A model generated the notes under the pieces. It had not been told where the DNA came from. It worked only from the letters and a program-made list of their open reading frames with translations, and searched no databases. Of a stretch of 64,000 nucleotides of DNA, positions 21,229 to 33,900 are shown piece after piece. This DNA comes from Myrica gale (Eukaryota > Streptophyta > Magnoliopsida > Fagales > Myricaceae): the NCBI GenBank assembly GCA_963930655.1, contig OZ005617.1, positions 16,666,068 to 16,730,067 of the forward strand, written 5' to 3'. A program made the translations under genes and the position numbers. The first letter of the stretch is position 1. Each line of letters starts with the position of its first letter.

Positions 21229-24200
21229 GAAGCGTATCTTTCTATTGGCTTCAAAGATTCAAAAACTTGCTTCTTACTTTCGTGTTTGTCCTTGACACCT
21301 TTGCTCTTCTTCTCCATTTATCTACATTTGATAGGAATTTGTGAGTGATTCTTTTAAGATTCGCAGCAGCCATTGAGTTTGTTTTTACCTATTTTCTGAG
21401 GCTTTCTTTGAGGAAATATCTGTTCAGCTTCAGCACATCTTGTAAAGTTCACATTTTCTGACATGTTCTCCGTCCAATCAATATGCTACGATTTAGTTCT
21501 ATATCAGTGGTTCTTTTTGGCTGTACCAAGATATAGGTTTTTGTCTCTTTTGGATGGCAGTCTCTCATTGGTGCCAACTGGATTACTGCCTTCTGGATTA
21601 TAGTGACAACGCTCGTCACATTCGTAACAAAGATCCCACCTCAGCATTATACAATTCCATTATTCTTGCAGAATCGCAACCCACATCACAGATTAATATA
21701 TGTGCTATCTAAAAAATGAGAGCTTTTGGGTTTCTTTGTTTTGATCTTCTAAGGGGCAACGTCAGGGATTGGAGCTGAAACAGCGCGAGTATTAGCAAAG
21801 AGAGGTGTGAGAATTGTTATTCCAGCAAGAGATCTGAAGGTGGCAGCTAAAGTAAAGGAGGCAATTCAAAAGGAGAGTCCAAAGGCCGAGATTATTCTAC
21901 TGGAGATTGATCTGAGCTCATTAACCTCTGTGAAGAGATTTTGTTTCGAGTTCTTGTCTCTAGGAATACCCCTTAACATTCTCGTGTAAGTATGTATATT
22001 GCATGTTCCTTTCCTCTCTTGTGGGTGAGTCTGCCAGCATGATAGGCCGGGTAAAATTTATATGGTACTAATTGTGAAGAAATAATTTCTGCAGAAACAA
22101 TGGCGGAATCTTCTCTCAGCACTTGGAGTTCTCTGAAGACAAAATTGAGATGACGTTTGCTACAAATTACTTGGGTAATTCATTAATTATCTCTAATATA
22201 ATTGAGAATTTCATACTAGAAATCCTTATTGCATAAACAATGAGTTTTTCGGTTACCTTAAGTCCTAAACCAGGTAAGAACAAGGGAATCTTTATGCTTC
22301 CAATACCAGCATTTGACCACAAACAGTAATAAAATAACAATAAACCTCGGCCCAAAACCCACCTCACTTCACCTCAGACTCCAATCGAAGAAGAGTACAG
22401 GCCTGGACCTGACACGATATTCAGCTTCATATACAGCCACGGGGGCCACGGTTGATGAACAAGACAAGAATTACTGATCAAGGGTCAGTCCGCGACTCTA
22501 TTATGGTCCTACTCGAGGAAGCACCAAAGGAATATCCCCGCTGATCTTCAAAGATGCTCGGAGTCGGCTCTTCATATGGGGCCATGGGGGGTTGGCAAAT
22601 AGCTTTTATAATCCCAAGTAGACAGAGAAAACTGACATCCTGTCACCCCTTCTAACCATTGATTGCTCAGGGAAAAGAGCAATCCTAAGCATAAACCATA
22701 GTAGAGCTTCTCTTTTCTTTTCTTTTTTTTTCTTTTACTGTATCATGAATGACAGAAGGAGTGTAGAGGGAAAAATCACACCGGGTTAGCTTTTAATGCC
22801 CTAATAAAAAGAACGGGGTCTTTGTTTACAACTAAAATTGTGTGTCCTAAAGGTCTCCTCGACTAGTGACCAGTCTAGCTTCCCACATTGTTGAGCAAAG
22901 CGCAAACCCCTTAAGACTAAAATTATCCGGGATAATCTTGAGTTTGGATGGGCACAAAAATTTCGTGATAATTTTTTTTTGTTGAAGATAGTCACGTAGA
23001 TTATATTGGATCAGTGAAAAGGTTGTTGAAATTTGTAAAAAATTGTTGGAGGTTGTAAAAAGATATTAGTTAGTAAAAAATTAGTTGTGAAATTTTTTTT
23101 AAAAATAAGTCTTGACATCCAAACATAGGCTTGTGTATGAGTTTTATTTATACTCTTAATTAAATAAAGAGTTTTGCCTCATACAAGAAAAAACCTCCCA
23201 AAAATTAGCCCCAGTTAAATGCTATTAAATTGACCCCATTGATAGTTTTATCCCCTTTCAACTATAGTCGGAAAAATACTAGAAATAATAATACCCCTTT
23301 TAAAATTTAAATTTGGGTTTAACTTATTTCTTCTAATTCTTTTGGGCAGGCCATTTCTTGTTAACAGAAATGCTCTTGGACAAAATGGAAGAAACAGCAG
23401 CCAAGACAGGCATCCAAGGAAGAATAGTAAATGTGACTTCTATAATTCACGGCTGGGTGAAGAGGGATGCGTTTTCCTTCAATCAATTGCTCAATCCAAA
23501 AAAGTAAAGTCTTCTACTTTTCTCTTCTCCTAACATATATAAAAGCAATTCGTGCCACAGTTTCAGCACTAATTAATGACCCAGCAGACCTCCACACACC
23601 TATAGAATTTGATAATGTCTCAAGGCCAACACGACTGGTACCTTATTTACTATCCTTAATCCGACCACTTTCTTCTTGCTAAAACGTGACTGAAGTAGGA
23701 TATAATATATATTCTGCTTTGGCTGAGCTGAGAATCCCTATGTGGAACAAACAGATGACCAATTCTAACTTTTATGCAGTTATAATGGTACCCGGGCATA
23801 TGCTCAGTCAAAATTGGCAAACATTTTGCATGTTAAGGAAATGGCAAGACAGTTGAAGGTAAGAAAATCACGATTAATCCTTCATGGCTCTTTTCTAGTT
23901 GTAAACGTTTTCTTCTCCTTTCCCCAGTCTTATTTGCAAGCAACTCCCCATGGTGATGACAACGTTTTGGAATCTTGCAGGCAAGGAATGCAAGAGTAAC
24001 CATCAATGCAGTACATCCAGGCATTGTGAAGACCGGCATCATTAGGGCTCATAAGGGCTTTATCACAGGCATGACTTCTGGCTCAGTTCCATTTGCTGGG
24101 GAATATCCGCGGCACTAGTTACTACAAGCTTTAGTTGATAAGATCACAACGTTCGTACTCTTGGGGTACAATTCAAAGTGAAGCCATTTCTAATACCTTA

Positions 24201-24603
24201 AAAACTTACTTGCAGATTCTCTGTTTTTCCTTGCGTCCAAGCTACTAAAGTCGACATCTCAGGTTCGTCCACCAGGCATTGCTGTCAATTGAGATCTATT
24301 GACCACAACATTTCATGTGTACTCATAGAGAGAGAGAGAGAGAGTTGGATCTTCACCCAATTGAGTACTCATGTGATGGAACATGTGTTGTTTGTGCAGG
24401 GTGCATCCACCACATGCTACGTTGCTCTCAGCCCACAAATAGAAGGGATGACTGGGAAATACTTCGTAGACTGTAATGATAGTAACTGCTCAAGTCTAGC
24501 AAATGATGAATCTGAAGCACACAAGCTACTGAAGCACACTCGTGCTCTGATTCACAAGCGGTTAGGTCAACGAGCAGCTCACAATGTATCTTCTTTTCTA
24601 TAG
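20914..24603 (+). CDS. Short-chain dehydrogenase/reductase, TIC32-like / retinol dehydrogenase-type
   Basis: Eight exons: 20914-21043, 21754-21985, 22095-22174, 23350-23503, 23780-23858, 23981-24068, 24216-24262 and 24400-24603, giving 337 residues. All joins keep frame. The N-terminus has the plant-typical GPSGYGSSSTAEEV. The Rossmann motif TGATSGIG spans the exon 1/2 join; ARD after the second strand suggests NADP(H). The family NNAG motif reads NNGG, the catalytic serine lies in VTSIIHGW and the YxxxK pair in YAQSK, so the enzyme looks competent. The C-terminal half (HPGIVKTGI, LFFLASKLLKSTSQGA, NCSSLANDESEA, HTRALIHKRL) matches TIC32-like NAD(P)H dehydrogenases, some placed in the chloroplast inner envelope. 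Intron 6 (24069-24215) appears to use a GC donor. Substrate unknown. Confidence 0.9.
21190..21225. repeat. (CT)n microsatellite in dehydrogenase intron 1
   Basis: About 36 bp of alternating CT within the first intron. Confidence 0.95.
22190..23340. other. Long intron 3 of the dehydrogenase
   Basis: The intron is 1.2 kb, against about 0.1-0.7 kb for the others. Its first half (about 22260-22720) is GC-richer, with no ORF above 66 codons, and looks inserted. I could not identify the element or its ends. Confidence 0.4.
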
Positions 24604-25406
24604 TTAGAGACATAGTAGTCACGTATATAATTAAATACGCAGAAAGCATCAGAGAAGCCTAGATGACCTAAAAACACATTACAATAAAGGGCATGAGAAG
24701 TGTGATTCCTTTCTCATAGCCCTCTGAAGTCTGTAGTCCTCCCGCTCTATTCTAGTTTAGTAATAAAGTACCATGATTCCATGAATCTTGTTCCAGATGT
24801 TTGGCTAGATCACCGGAAAATAATAGCAATAGGTAATATATATACAAACGAAAAATCTGCTAATTGTATTGACCACCCAAGCAGAGCAGAATATGGCAAA
24901 ACTAATTGTCAGCTCAAAAGCATGGCACAAGTTCCAAGTTAAGAAGAAATTGGATATAAAGACGTTATTTAATCTCAATAAGTAGACGGGTATATTACAT
25001 ACAACGATGCCCTATGTTTCAACGTAATGCAGCAAATCGTTAGCACATCTTGCAAAATGACACTAGCCGACGAGTGGTAAATGTAAGAGTCGTGTCAGGC
25101 AATTGGAATGAAAAATCTAATAACTAGAGTACTAAACACGAAGGAAATACATGGCACCGAGTTTGGGGTTATCACGCTCACATTATACCAGCTGTACCTC
25201 ATTACCATATGAAATTGCATACTTATACATCAACCATAACATGATGAAGCTATTGTGGTGGTGTTAAATTGCAAACACTATATAAGGTGCTTCGCATGTC
25301 AATCGTCAAGCAACCTGAGTCATGAATTATGACTAGCTGAGCAGGTCAGGGCATCGGGTGAAAGTTGAATAAAATCTGAGGCGATAAACCAGCCTCCAAT
25401 CCATCT
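24604..25406. other. Intergenic, between two convergent 3' ends
   Basis: It holds the 3' flanks of the dehydrogenase (+) and SPC25 (-). AATAAA-like signals occur on the plus strand (CAATAAAGG near 24682, TAATAAAGT near 24761). No other feature seen. Confidence 0.5.
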
Positions 25407-28400
25407 TCATTTCTTAACCTGCAGCAATGCCTTCTCGTGAGCACCACAGGAACAATTACAAAGCAATCATATGTATGATTCAGTCGTCTACATAACTCAT
25501 GATTTATATCAGCATTACATACTGTTCCATCTGTAATTTATGGGTCCAGTTACTAAAATTCAAAGAAGGTTCACAACGTATTTGAAACAAGTAAAAGATC
25601 CTAGGCAGAAGAAAGACAAGAAATTCATGTTATTTAGGACTTGTTTGAGCCCCAATTATTTGGGGCCAATTATTTAGGTTTAATTATAAAAAATTCATCA
25701 CATAATCTTCTCTCTCTTCACTTTTTCACCAACTCTCATAACATATCTTTACTTTATAATATTTCTCAAACTCCAATACCCAAAATTTTCACACTCAAAC
25801 ATCCCCAACTTGATACCTTGAAACGAGGGGACCGCCGAAGCAATGATGCTGATCCAGGAGATAAAGCAGCAGGTTTCTTCCCTCTTGCATGATGTACTTT
25901 TTTAGAAGCTATGCTGCCTTCACATTGCACTTGGTCGTCACTTTTCTCCACTGGGGATTCACTCCTGTCAGTTGACACTGACAGAGCTGGATCAGACATC
26001 GAGATTGTGGAAGACTCTTGGTGATGAGTTGTTAAATGGGGCAAAAATCCTGGTGAATCACAAATGGCACCATGGTTACCATCAAATATGATAACTGCAC
26101 TTCAATGGAAACAGAAAGTAGTCTAACCATAAAACTTCTCTAAGGTCTCATAATCGAATATAAAATGGTTAAGGTAATGTGCCATGTCGCCTGTCAGGAA
26201 AGTTAACTAATCTATTAGTTTTCAGCTCTTTGATTGCTCGAATGGGTATCCTTATAGAAAGCCCAGGCCACACTTTTGAATGGACGCCATTTTTCAGGAA
26301 TGCATACTAGGTAGGATGCAAGAGAGAAGAGTCTACCTTGTGCTGCAGCTTCTTGAAACTTCCCTCTCATAACTCTGACAAATTTGAATAAACCATTGGT
26401 TTTGTTTAACTCATGGATCAACTCTTGGGTGTCATTCAAGTGGGGATCACAATCTAACACTGACATGACAAAATATACAGCATCTTGAAATGCACATCTT
26501 CGGAATATATTTAACAGGACCCATAAAGGAACTGAATTACTTACAGGTGTAAGTATCATACGCATAACGAATGGTGAAAGAGTACTCTTTATTTGGATTT
26601 TTCAAATTGATGTTCTTGAAGGTAAATTTCACCCCTGAAGAATAAAAACATTCGTAAGAAAACACTCTGAAAAAACAGAAACTATGTTGCACAATTGGTA
26701 ATGACTAATGAGTCCAATTACCATGTCCGCCTTCAACATGGAAACCAAGGACCCTGTTGTACCACGAAATTGCTTCGCGTGTTTCACCTTGACCTTCAAC
26801 ATCTTTGCTAGTCCTTTCCTCAGATGCTGCCAAAGCTGTTGATAGTACAAAATGGGGGAATGAAAACTATAACATACTTCCCTTCACAACACAGCTTCAG
26901 GTTCATAAACAAAGCCAACGTGTTGACAGACGAAACAAACAGAATGAATGCAGATTTTATAGGTCAGCAAATTGTTTTTGTATCATTCTGTTCAATACAG
27001 AATTTTAAAAACTTGTGCACAGAACGAAAGCAGAAATAGATAAGCAAATTATTTCGATTATCCCTTTGCAGCTCAAAAAGAGGGTAGTTAACCTCTTGCC
27101 ACTTTTCTCCTTCTAAATCAAGGAAAGAGATACCATGAAGTAACATACACAGGACTTTCAGCTGACCACTAGATAATTTGAAACTCTACACAACATGGAC
27201 AACCCCAGTGCAAGCATCCATACATGACAAACAAAAGCTACTGCAATTAAATTATACTGAGGAGGTTCGTTGATGTACGATTCCATACCAAATGAAGCAG
27301 ATAAAATTCCTCTCGAGACAAGCAACATACTTGAAATCTAACCCATCATAAGGCCATCTCCCACAAGGCATACTTGCCCTCACAACCGTAAAACCATAAA
27401 CTATAACCAACTCCCAAATGATAAGGGCACGGGATGTTCCTTACTTTGATAGTAGATTGAAGAATACTAGCACACTGAGACCCAGCTAACAACATTCTCA
27501 TGAGCATTATTTTCTACGCATTACTTCAACAGTATATTTGAAAATGAGAAATCAGAAAAGAGATATATGGTATGTGAATTGAATCATGATCCTTACACCT
27601 AGAGACAATACCAGTCTCTCATCAAAAGTGACAGTAAGGCTACTCTTCCACTGAGGACTCCTAGAAATTCGAAGCTGACAGACTCACTTGACTTAAGTTC
27701 AAGTATCTTGGGAAAGGTAGTAGATTTAACTCAAGAGTGGAAGTAAATCAGGGTCTCCACGCATTCCTTACAGCAATAGAATCATCATTCAGATCAAACT
27801 GAAAGCCAATAAAAATAAAGATCCAAACTAGACCAGAAAAAGAAAAAAATAATGCGTCTCATATTCCTGAAAATGCAGGAAATGAAATCTGAACCTAGAC
27901 ATGAGAAATGAATACATGATTCCTACAAATGGAGAGACCCTTAAGAGGCTCCTATTATCAGTCCTAGAGAATTGTGTTTAAAGGTTGTTTCTTTAGGGCC
28001 TTACCCCAACGTTTGCAACGCAAGGAGAAGTTCAAAATTACATTAGTTTGCTTTGCAGAAAAACATCGACGTCAAACCTCAAGGAAAATACCTAGAGATT
28101 GTTGGGAAAAAATTGTTGCATATTGATCCCTCTGAGCCCTCTGCTCTTGCACATTTCTTTTAAGCTGTTCTACTCTTGCCTTTTGAGCAGCAATAGAGTC
28201 CATTTTCGCCAACCGCTCAGCCTCTTTACGGGTCTTCACTGCAGAACAACAGTAATGTAGAAAGAATTTAAAGAAAAGCATGCACAAAGACCAAACGGCT
28301 TGAATTCCGAGAGGCAGAGACATATACCTGCCAGGGCTTTAACCATATCATCCTCCGCCTCTCTCAGCTTAATTTTAAGCTCCAGTAGTTTTCCTAAATG

Positions 28401-28757
28401 TTAAAATCAAATAAAGCTTAAAGTTCAAAAGGTTAATCAACACGAAATTTTGGGTTCAAATGTTTCTAGTACTGAACGAGACCCTGCCGTAAGTGCAACT
28501 CCAAAACCCTACCTCAAGGCCAGCTAAGAGTCTGGCAACCAAAAACCCTAATTTTGCAGAACTCCGAACGAAACAATCGGAGGACGTCATTTTTTATCAC
28601 CAAATAAAGAAACCCAGGCCTGACCTTGATTTTGGACGGTGTCCTGCGCTCTGGCCTCGATCGATTCCAGGGACTTCCGAAACGACGCCGTAAATGAATC
28701 CATCTTCTCTTGCTGAATCGGAATATCTCTGTCGCAGATCAATCGCAGCGAGTCCAT
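25407..28757 (-). CDS. SPC25: Kinetochore protein SPC25
   Basis: Subunit of the NDC80 complex (NDC80-NUF2-SPC24-SPC25), which links kinetochores to spindle microtubules; SPC25 pairs with SPC24 at the centromere-proximal end. Exons in reading order: 28757-28625, 28393-28328, 28238-28092, 26835-26722, 26634-26545, 26459-26337, 26049-25817 and 25418-25407, giving 305 residues, close to plant SPC25 length. The start MDSLRLICDRDIPIQQEKM and the charged helix ARVEQLKRNVQEQRAQRDQY form the coiled-coil half. SWYNRVLGFHVEGGHG, VKFTFKNINLKNPNKEYSF and DTQELIHELNKTNGLFKFV form the C-terminal RWD-like globular half. A Ser- and Lys-rich tail ends RRSPRFK-VKK, the last three codons plus stop being a 12-nt exon. 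An in-frame TAG lies 18 nt upstream of the ATG, fixing the start. Confidence 0.92.
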
Positions 28758-28854
28758 CTTCTTCCGTACAGTGTCCTACGCTTGGGTGCCCATTCGCGCA
28801 CAAACCCCTGCTGTCGCTGACAGAGAGAGTTGTTTTTTAATCCAAACTTGCTAA

Positions 28855-28868
28855 AAGCCCGCCATTTT
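28855..28868 (-). promoter_or_regulatory. Candidate E2F-like site upstream of SPC25
   Basis: On the SPC25 strand the sequence reads AAAAATGGCGGGC about 100 bp before the start codon, one base off the E2F-type TTTGGCGGG. Plant mitotic and replication genes are often E2F- or MYB3R-controlled. This is a motif match only. Confidence 0.35.
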
Positions 28869-29857
28869 TGTTTTGAAGTGCTCCTTTTTTTCTGTCTTTT
28901 GGAAAGCGCGTGGAGCGTGGAGACTCCGTGGGTTGGATAACATGACGGCCTGGAGGACAACGATTTAAGTGCTTTTCTCCCACGATTCAACAGGTGGCTA
29001 AATGGGCGGAACCAAAATGGAACGCCCAAGTTGGGTACTTCACTGGGGCAACTAAAAGATCAACCGGCTTAATGGAGCCCAACTAATTTAGTGATTGAGT
29101 GAGCCCAGCAATAGGAACAACCACGAAAAGGTGGGCCTAGTGGGTTCCTGGTGGACAACTCTGAGGCCGAAGGACACGTTTGCAAAGCTAAATTTTATTT
29201 TTTTTAAAAAAATGGAACTTTTAAGAATTTTTAGATGTTTAATTTTTATCACAACATTTTTCAATTTTCACACCAATTATAGAGCCCACAAAAATTTAAT
29301 TTATCTTTTTATTTTAATTCTAAAAAAATAAAAATAATAAATTTTAACATCACCTTTCTCACCTCATCAAATCATCTCTTTCTATTACAATAAACATAAA
29401 AAAATTACTCAAATCATATCTCTATTCATTAACTCCAATAAAACTCCAAAAATTTCCAACATCTCTCCAACATACTTCGAAATTTTCACTACTTTTTCAT
29501 AAAATCAAATTAAAGGGTATTTTTGTTTCCCCAATATTTTGGGACATGAAAATTTTCAGTAAAACAAGCACACTCCAACATTTTTAACTTTTACACACAC
29601 TTTACTTTTCACAAACCCTAATAAATCTCAATAAAGCAAAGATTCCTAAAATTTCGATAATATTTTCCAACATTTTGGCAAACAAACATACCCAAAACTC
29701 TAATCAATCTCAATTTTCACAACATCACTAAAATTTTCAAAAAAAAATTAAATGCAAACATGCCCAACAATGTTCATCTACCAGTATTTCACTTCTCAGA
29801 AGATTTTAATAAAAAATATGAAGGAGAAATATTCTTGTGTTAACTTAAATTACAAGA

Positions 29858-30012
29858 CTTCAGAAACAGAAAGAAGCAACGCTTTATTGATGCAACATCA
29901 ACATAGAATGCAGTAAATTAGATATTAATTCCAAGCCTTCAGAAACAGAAAGAAGCAACGCTTTATTGATGCAACATCAACATAGAATGCAGTAAATTAG
30001 ATATTAATTCCA
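29858..30012 (+). repeat. Exact tandem duplication, 79-bp unit
   Basis: CTTCAGAAACAGAAAGAAGC through GATATTAATTCC is repeated with a 79-bp period (29858 and 29937). The copies look identical over about 75 bp, so the event is recent or the copies are assembly-derived. Confidence 0.95.
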
Positions 30013-31704
30013 CCATTTTCTAGATTTCTGCAGACCAAAAAGTATCTGAACTTCGACGCTAGTGTTCTTGGTTCCAGATTCTCCTATGCATACCTAACCG
30101 CCATTCACGTACAGCGATTGGTTTGGCACATGGGGAAGCCTAATTTGAATCATTTTGGTTGACCATTTTGTTTAAAATGCCGAGGTTCATCATATATATA
30201 TATATATATATTCCCCAGCCTCAAAAGTCAAATGTTACTGATGCTTTTTTAATGCCGGCCTGGTTTTTCTTCGTCACTTATCCTTTCTCCCCAATAACTT
30301 TGTGGTTCTTGATGATAACTTTCAGAATATTGAAAAAACAAAGAGATGCCTAAGAACGGCTACGTTTCGTGAAATTGAATAATGTGTTTGATATGCCCAA
30401 GAGCTAGCGATCCTACCGCGCAACACTATCTGAGCAAGGATGAACTTGCAGAAAATCTCCATGCATGTATAAGTTCAAAAAGTTTCTTCCTAGTATCCTA
30501 CGCTATACTCCTACGGGTGGTTCTTAATCGCAGCAGCAAAGTTGGTATCCCATCCAGTTAACAATTTTGAACTAGAAAGCATGTGGTGACGTGACTGCTC
30601 TTGCCTTTCGGTACTTAGAATTTATTTAGTTTTATATTAGCTCTTAGGAATATATGTCTTGGAGTGGTCATTACTTTAATTTTGTTTTCTAGACAACGCA
30701 GGCTATTTTTTTTCCAAGATAAAGCAGACTAAAAGCCTGCAGGGGAAAGAGGTAAGGAGATTCGATCCCCGGAAGAAACTCTCCCTAAAAAAAAGGACGT
30801 GCCACTTAAACTTATTGGCTTTGTTAACGAAGTAGATTTTAAGTGACTAACGGAGATATGTCGCAAGCAATCCATATATTCTTAAGTCACTCCAATTAGC
30901 AAGTTAGATTGGTGGTTGTTAATTAAAAATTCACGTAAATGAGTGTAGGCCACCTATACTTAAAATGTCATGTTAGCAGGTTTTTTGTAAAGACAACACA
31001 TCTTTAAGTGATTTGAGGATATATGGTTACTTGCGATTAGTGGTGACAAGTCTCCGTTAGTCACACGAGGTTTATTATGTTAATTAAAAGGCTAACTGAG
31101 TTTAAGAAATGATCTCACCCTAAGACACGAAGGATTCTCTAAAGATTAGTATAAAACGAAATAAATCTTAGGAACCAGTTTAAAACTTGATTATACCCAA
31201 AAGACTAATAGACTAATTAAACCAATAATAAACTCTGTTAATTAGCGCACACTATGAAATGCACTCCTAAACTATGATGACTCGCTTCAAATCTATCTTT
31301 TCGTTGCGAGTTAGCTTTTCACATCACATTGGCAGTTAAGTTATACAGTGTTTTCGTCCCACGCGACTTGCACGTGTTGTAAGTTTGAGAATATCTTTAA
31401 TACAAGGGTGATCGTTTCTAAAGATTTAATATATAATTTATCAATTTCTTAAATCGCACGAAACAATTATTTCAATGTGAAATACACCCTCAAACTTATG
31501 GGCGAGGGTTCGTTGCATTTGTGAGGGGCGGGCGTGGATTCCGCCCGGCCCTCCCTCACAAATGCAGCGAACCGAACTGCAGCAGAGCCTCGCCCCAAAC
31601 TTATAGCATGCGGATTACCAGAACCTACTTGACTTGCATGATCTAGTGTGGTCCATGAGACAACTTCCAATAGAAAGATAAAGTTGGAAGGTTAATCATC
31701 GCAA

Positions 31705-32054
31705 TTTGTAGTTTGGTGGGGTGTATCTAAACAAAGGGTATTATTTTGTGAGAATTTGTTTGGGTGTCATAAATTTTTTTAATTTTTTTTAATAATCACC
31801 TTTCTACTTACTCCAACACTTTTTTCGCACACTCCTAACAACTTTTTCACAACCCCACTAGAATCTACACATCCGGTAAATTTTGTAGTTTGGTGGGGTG
31901 TATCTAAACAAAGGGTATTATTTTGTGAGAATTTGTTTGGGTGTCATAAATTTTTTTAATTTTTTTTAATAATCACCTTTCTACTTACTCCAACACTTTT
32001 TTCGCACACTCCTAACTTTTTCGCAACCCCACTAGAATCTACACATCCGGTAAA
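31705..32054 (+). repeat. Tandem duplication, ~177-bp unit
   Basis: TTTGTAGTTTGGTGGGGTG through CACATCCGGTAAA occurs at 31705 and again at 31882. The copies are nearly identical except for a few bases missing after CTCCTAAC in the second. Confidence 0.93.
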
Positions 32055-33900
32055 AAAAATTTAACAGAAAATATTTCTAGTGATCCAAATTCCAAACACA
32101 GACATTGGCCCATTGTAACGTACCCTTTTACACGTTTGCGCCTGCGCTCTTTACAGTTTTCGAGGAGTTTATCCGAGAGCCTATTCTCACGTAGGCATTA
32201 TGGCACTTTGGATGAGCAAATAACCTTTTGACCTGCGGCTAAGGAAAAAAAAACCTTTTGACCTGCGGAGCTGATGGAGCTTCAAACAAGGTGGTACTGG
32301 CTTGGAAAAAAATATCATAAAGTAGGAAAGCAAATACTCCATTAACAAGTTTTATGGCTGTCTCCAGCCACATTTAAATTTGTTAATCACCCGCTTTGGA
32401 GCCGAAAGAGAAAAGCTGATAAGGCATTATCCTTGAAAGAAGGGAAGAACAACCCAGAAACTAGAGAATGCTATTGGAAATAGTATTATTTTGATCCGAA
32501 ATGCATGCAAAAGAACAGCGCATACCAAGAACAAGCACACATGCAGAACACATAAAAAGAGAAGCGGCAAACCATGAAGGAAAGAATAGCTCTCATAAAG
32601 TACGGGGAATTAAATATATTCAGTAAGCTTCCGAAATAGATGATGTAATCAGCTCCAATTATGTGTACCACCCAGTTGTACGTGTGGTGGTGCCAAATGG
32701 GCCAATCTCTGCAAAGTTTCCTTGTCAAAATTATGCAACAGTTGACTAGCCGTTGTTGATTCGAGAACCTTCTTCATTGGGATTGTTTCTCCGTAGTTCT
32801 ATTATTGCTCAAAACTGAAGCAAGTAATCTAACACTTTGCGTTGCCCATTTAAAGATATGGTGAGGCAAAAGAGAGATTTGGATTCAAAAATTCAATGAA
32901 GATGACGCTACGTGGTACCCAGATGAACCATCCAAAAACAGAGGGACTAGATAATTTTGTAGGCTGTAGCTGCCACCCAAACCCCATTTTAGTAGTGATC
33001 TCAACTCTGGTTTTCATACTTGCCTTTTGTTTCAGCACCCAGGGTTTGTATCAGTGCTTTTTATTTTCTCCTTTCTGCAAAATCAAGTGTATTTCAGATT
33101 TTATACCAAAAACAAATCGTGAAACAAATAAGATTAAAACAACTAATTCTGTGCAAAAAGGAAGAGTCAATCATGCAAAAACAATTACAAAGGAGTTTGA
33201 CCTGTGAAGATCCGACACAAAAGTATATCCAACGTACATGGACAGTGGACTCATTTATAGCTGCTGTTGCTTTTTAAAATGCTTTCAGAATGCATCCAAG
33301 AGCAGCATATCACTAACCTAAGTGGAATCTTTGTGGAGGTCAAAATCCCAATCCATGATATTGTACTAGTGGTTCTATTATACAGTATGGTCTAGCCATC
33401 ATGAGGGAATGGTAGCCAGTACTAATGTAGGAGAAATATTCTTGCATATTTTTCATTATTTTCTTCTCTCCTCTGTTTTTTTTTTCTGGGTGCTCTGTTT
33501 TCTTAAGAACTGGCATTATCTTACATTTGCTCCCACAAGCTTGATCCAGATCTTGTACGATCTTTCATTGCATTAACTAAACTTCATCCTGCGTTTACTA
33601 ACCCCACTACACCCCTCTCAATGGCAACACCAAAAAAGAGGGAAAAGAAAGAACACTGTCGACGAGGATTGCAACACCCCAAATCCTCTTCGAGAACAAG
33701 AGAAAGTTTTAATATTTATGCGAAAAGCAAAACAAGGATACTTTTCAACACTGTTTAAATATCTATTTTTTGTTTATAAGCTTAGACATTTGAGATGATC
33801 CATATCTGAACATTATATCATAGAAGTAATCCTAAACTCCAAGGTCTTCAGAAAATTGACCAATGGATGAAGGCCTGTGAAGCTCTGCATATGCCGCAGT

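Larger units (their letters stand above)
28900..33890. other. 5-kb intergenic region with repeats, no gene recognised
   Basis: Mostly AT-rich, with short ORFs that match nothing I know. It contains two recent direct duplications (29858-30012, 31705-32054), an (AT)n run at 30193-30211 and a GC-rich hairpin at about 31520-31590, where AGGGGCGGGCGTGGATTC is followed by CCGCCCGGCCCTC. There is no tRNA or rRNA pattern. Confidence 0.45.

Noticed and set aside
30725..30795. Possible tRNA (GATTCGATCCCCGG resembles a T-loop)
   Set aside because: No matching acceptor stem, anticodon arm or A-box at the right distance.
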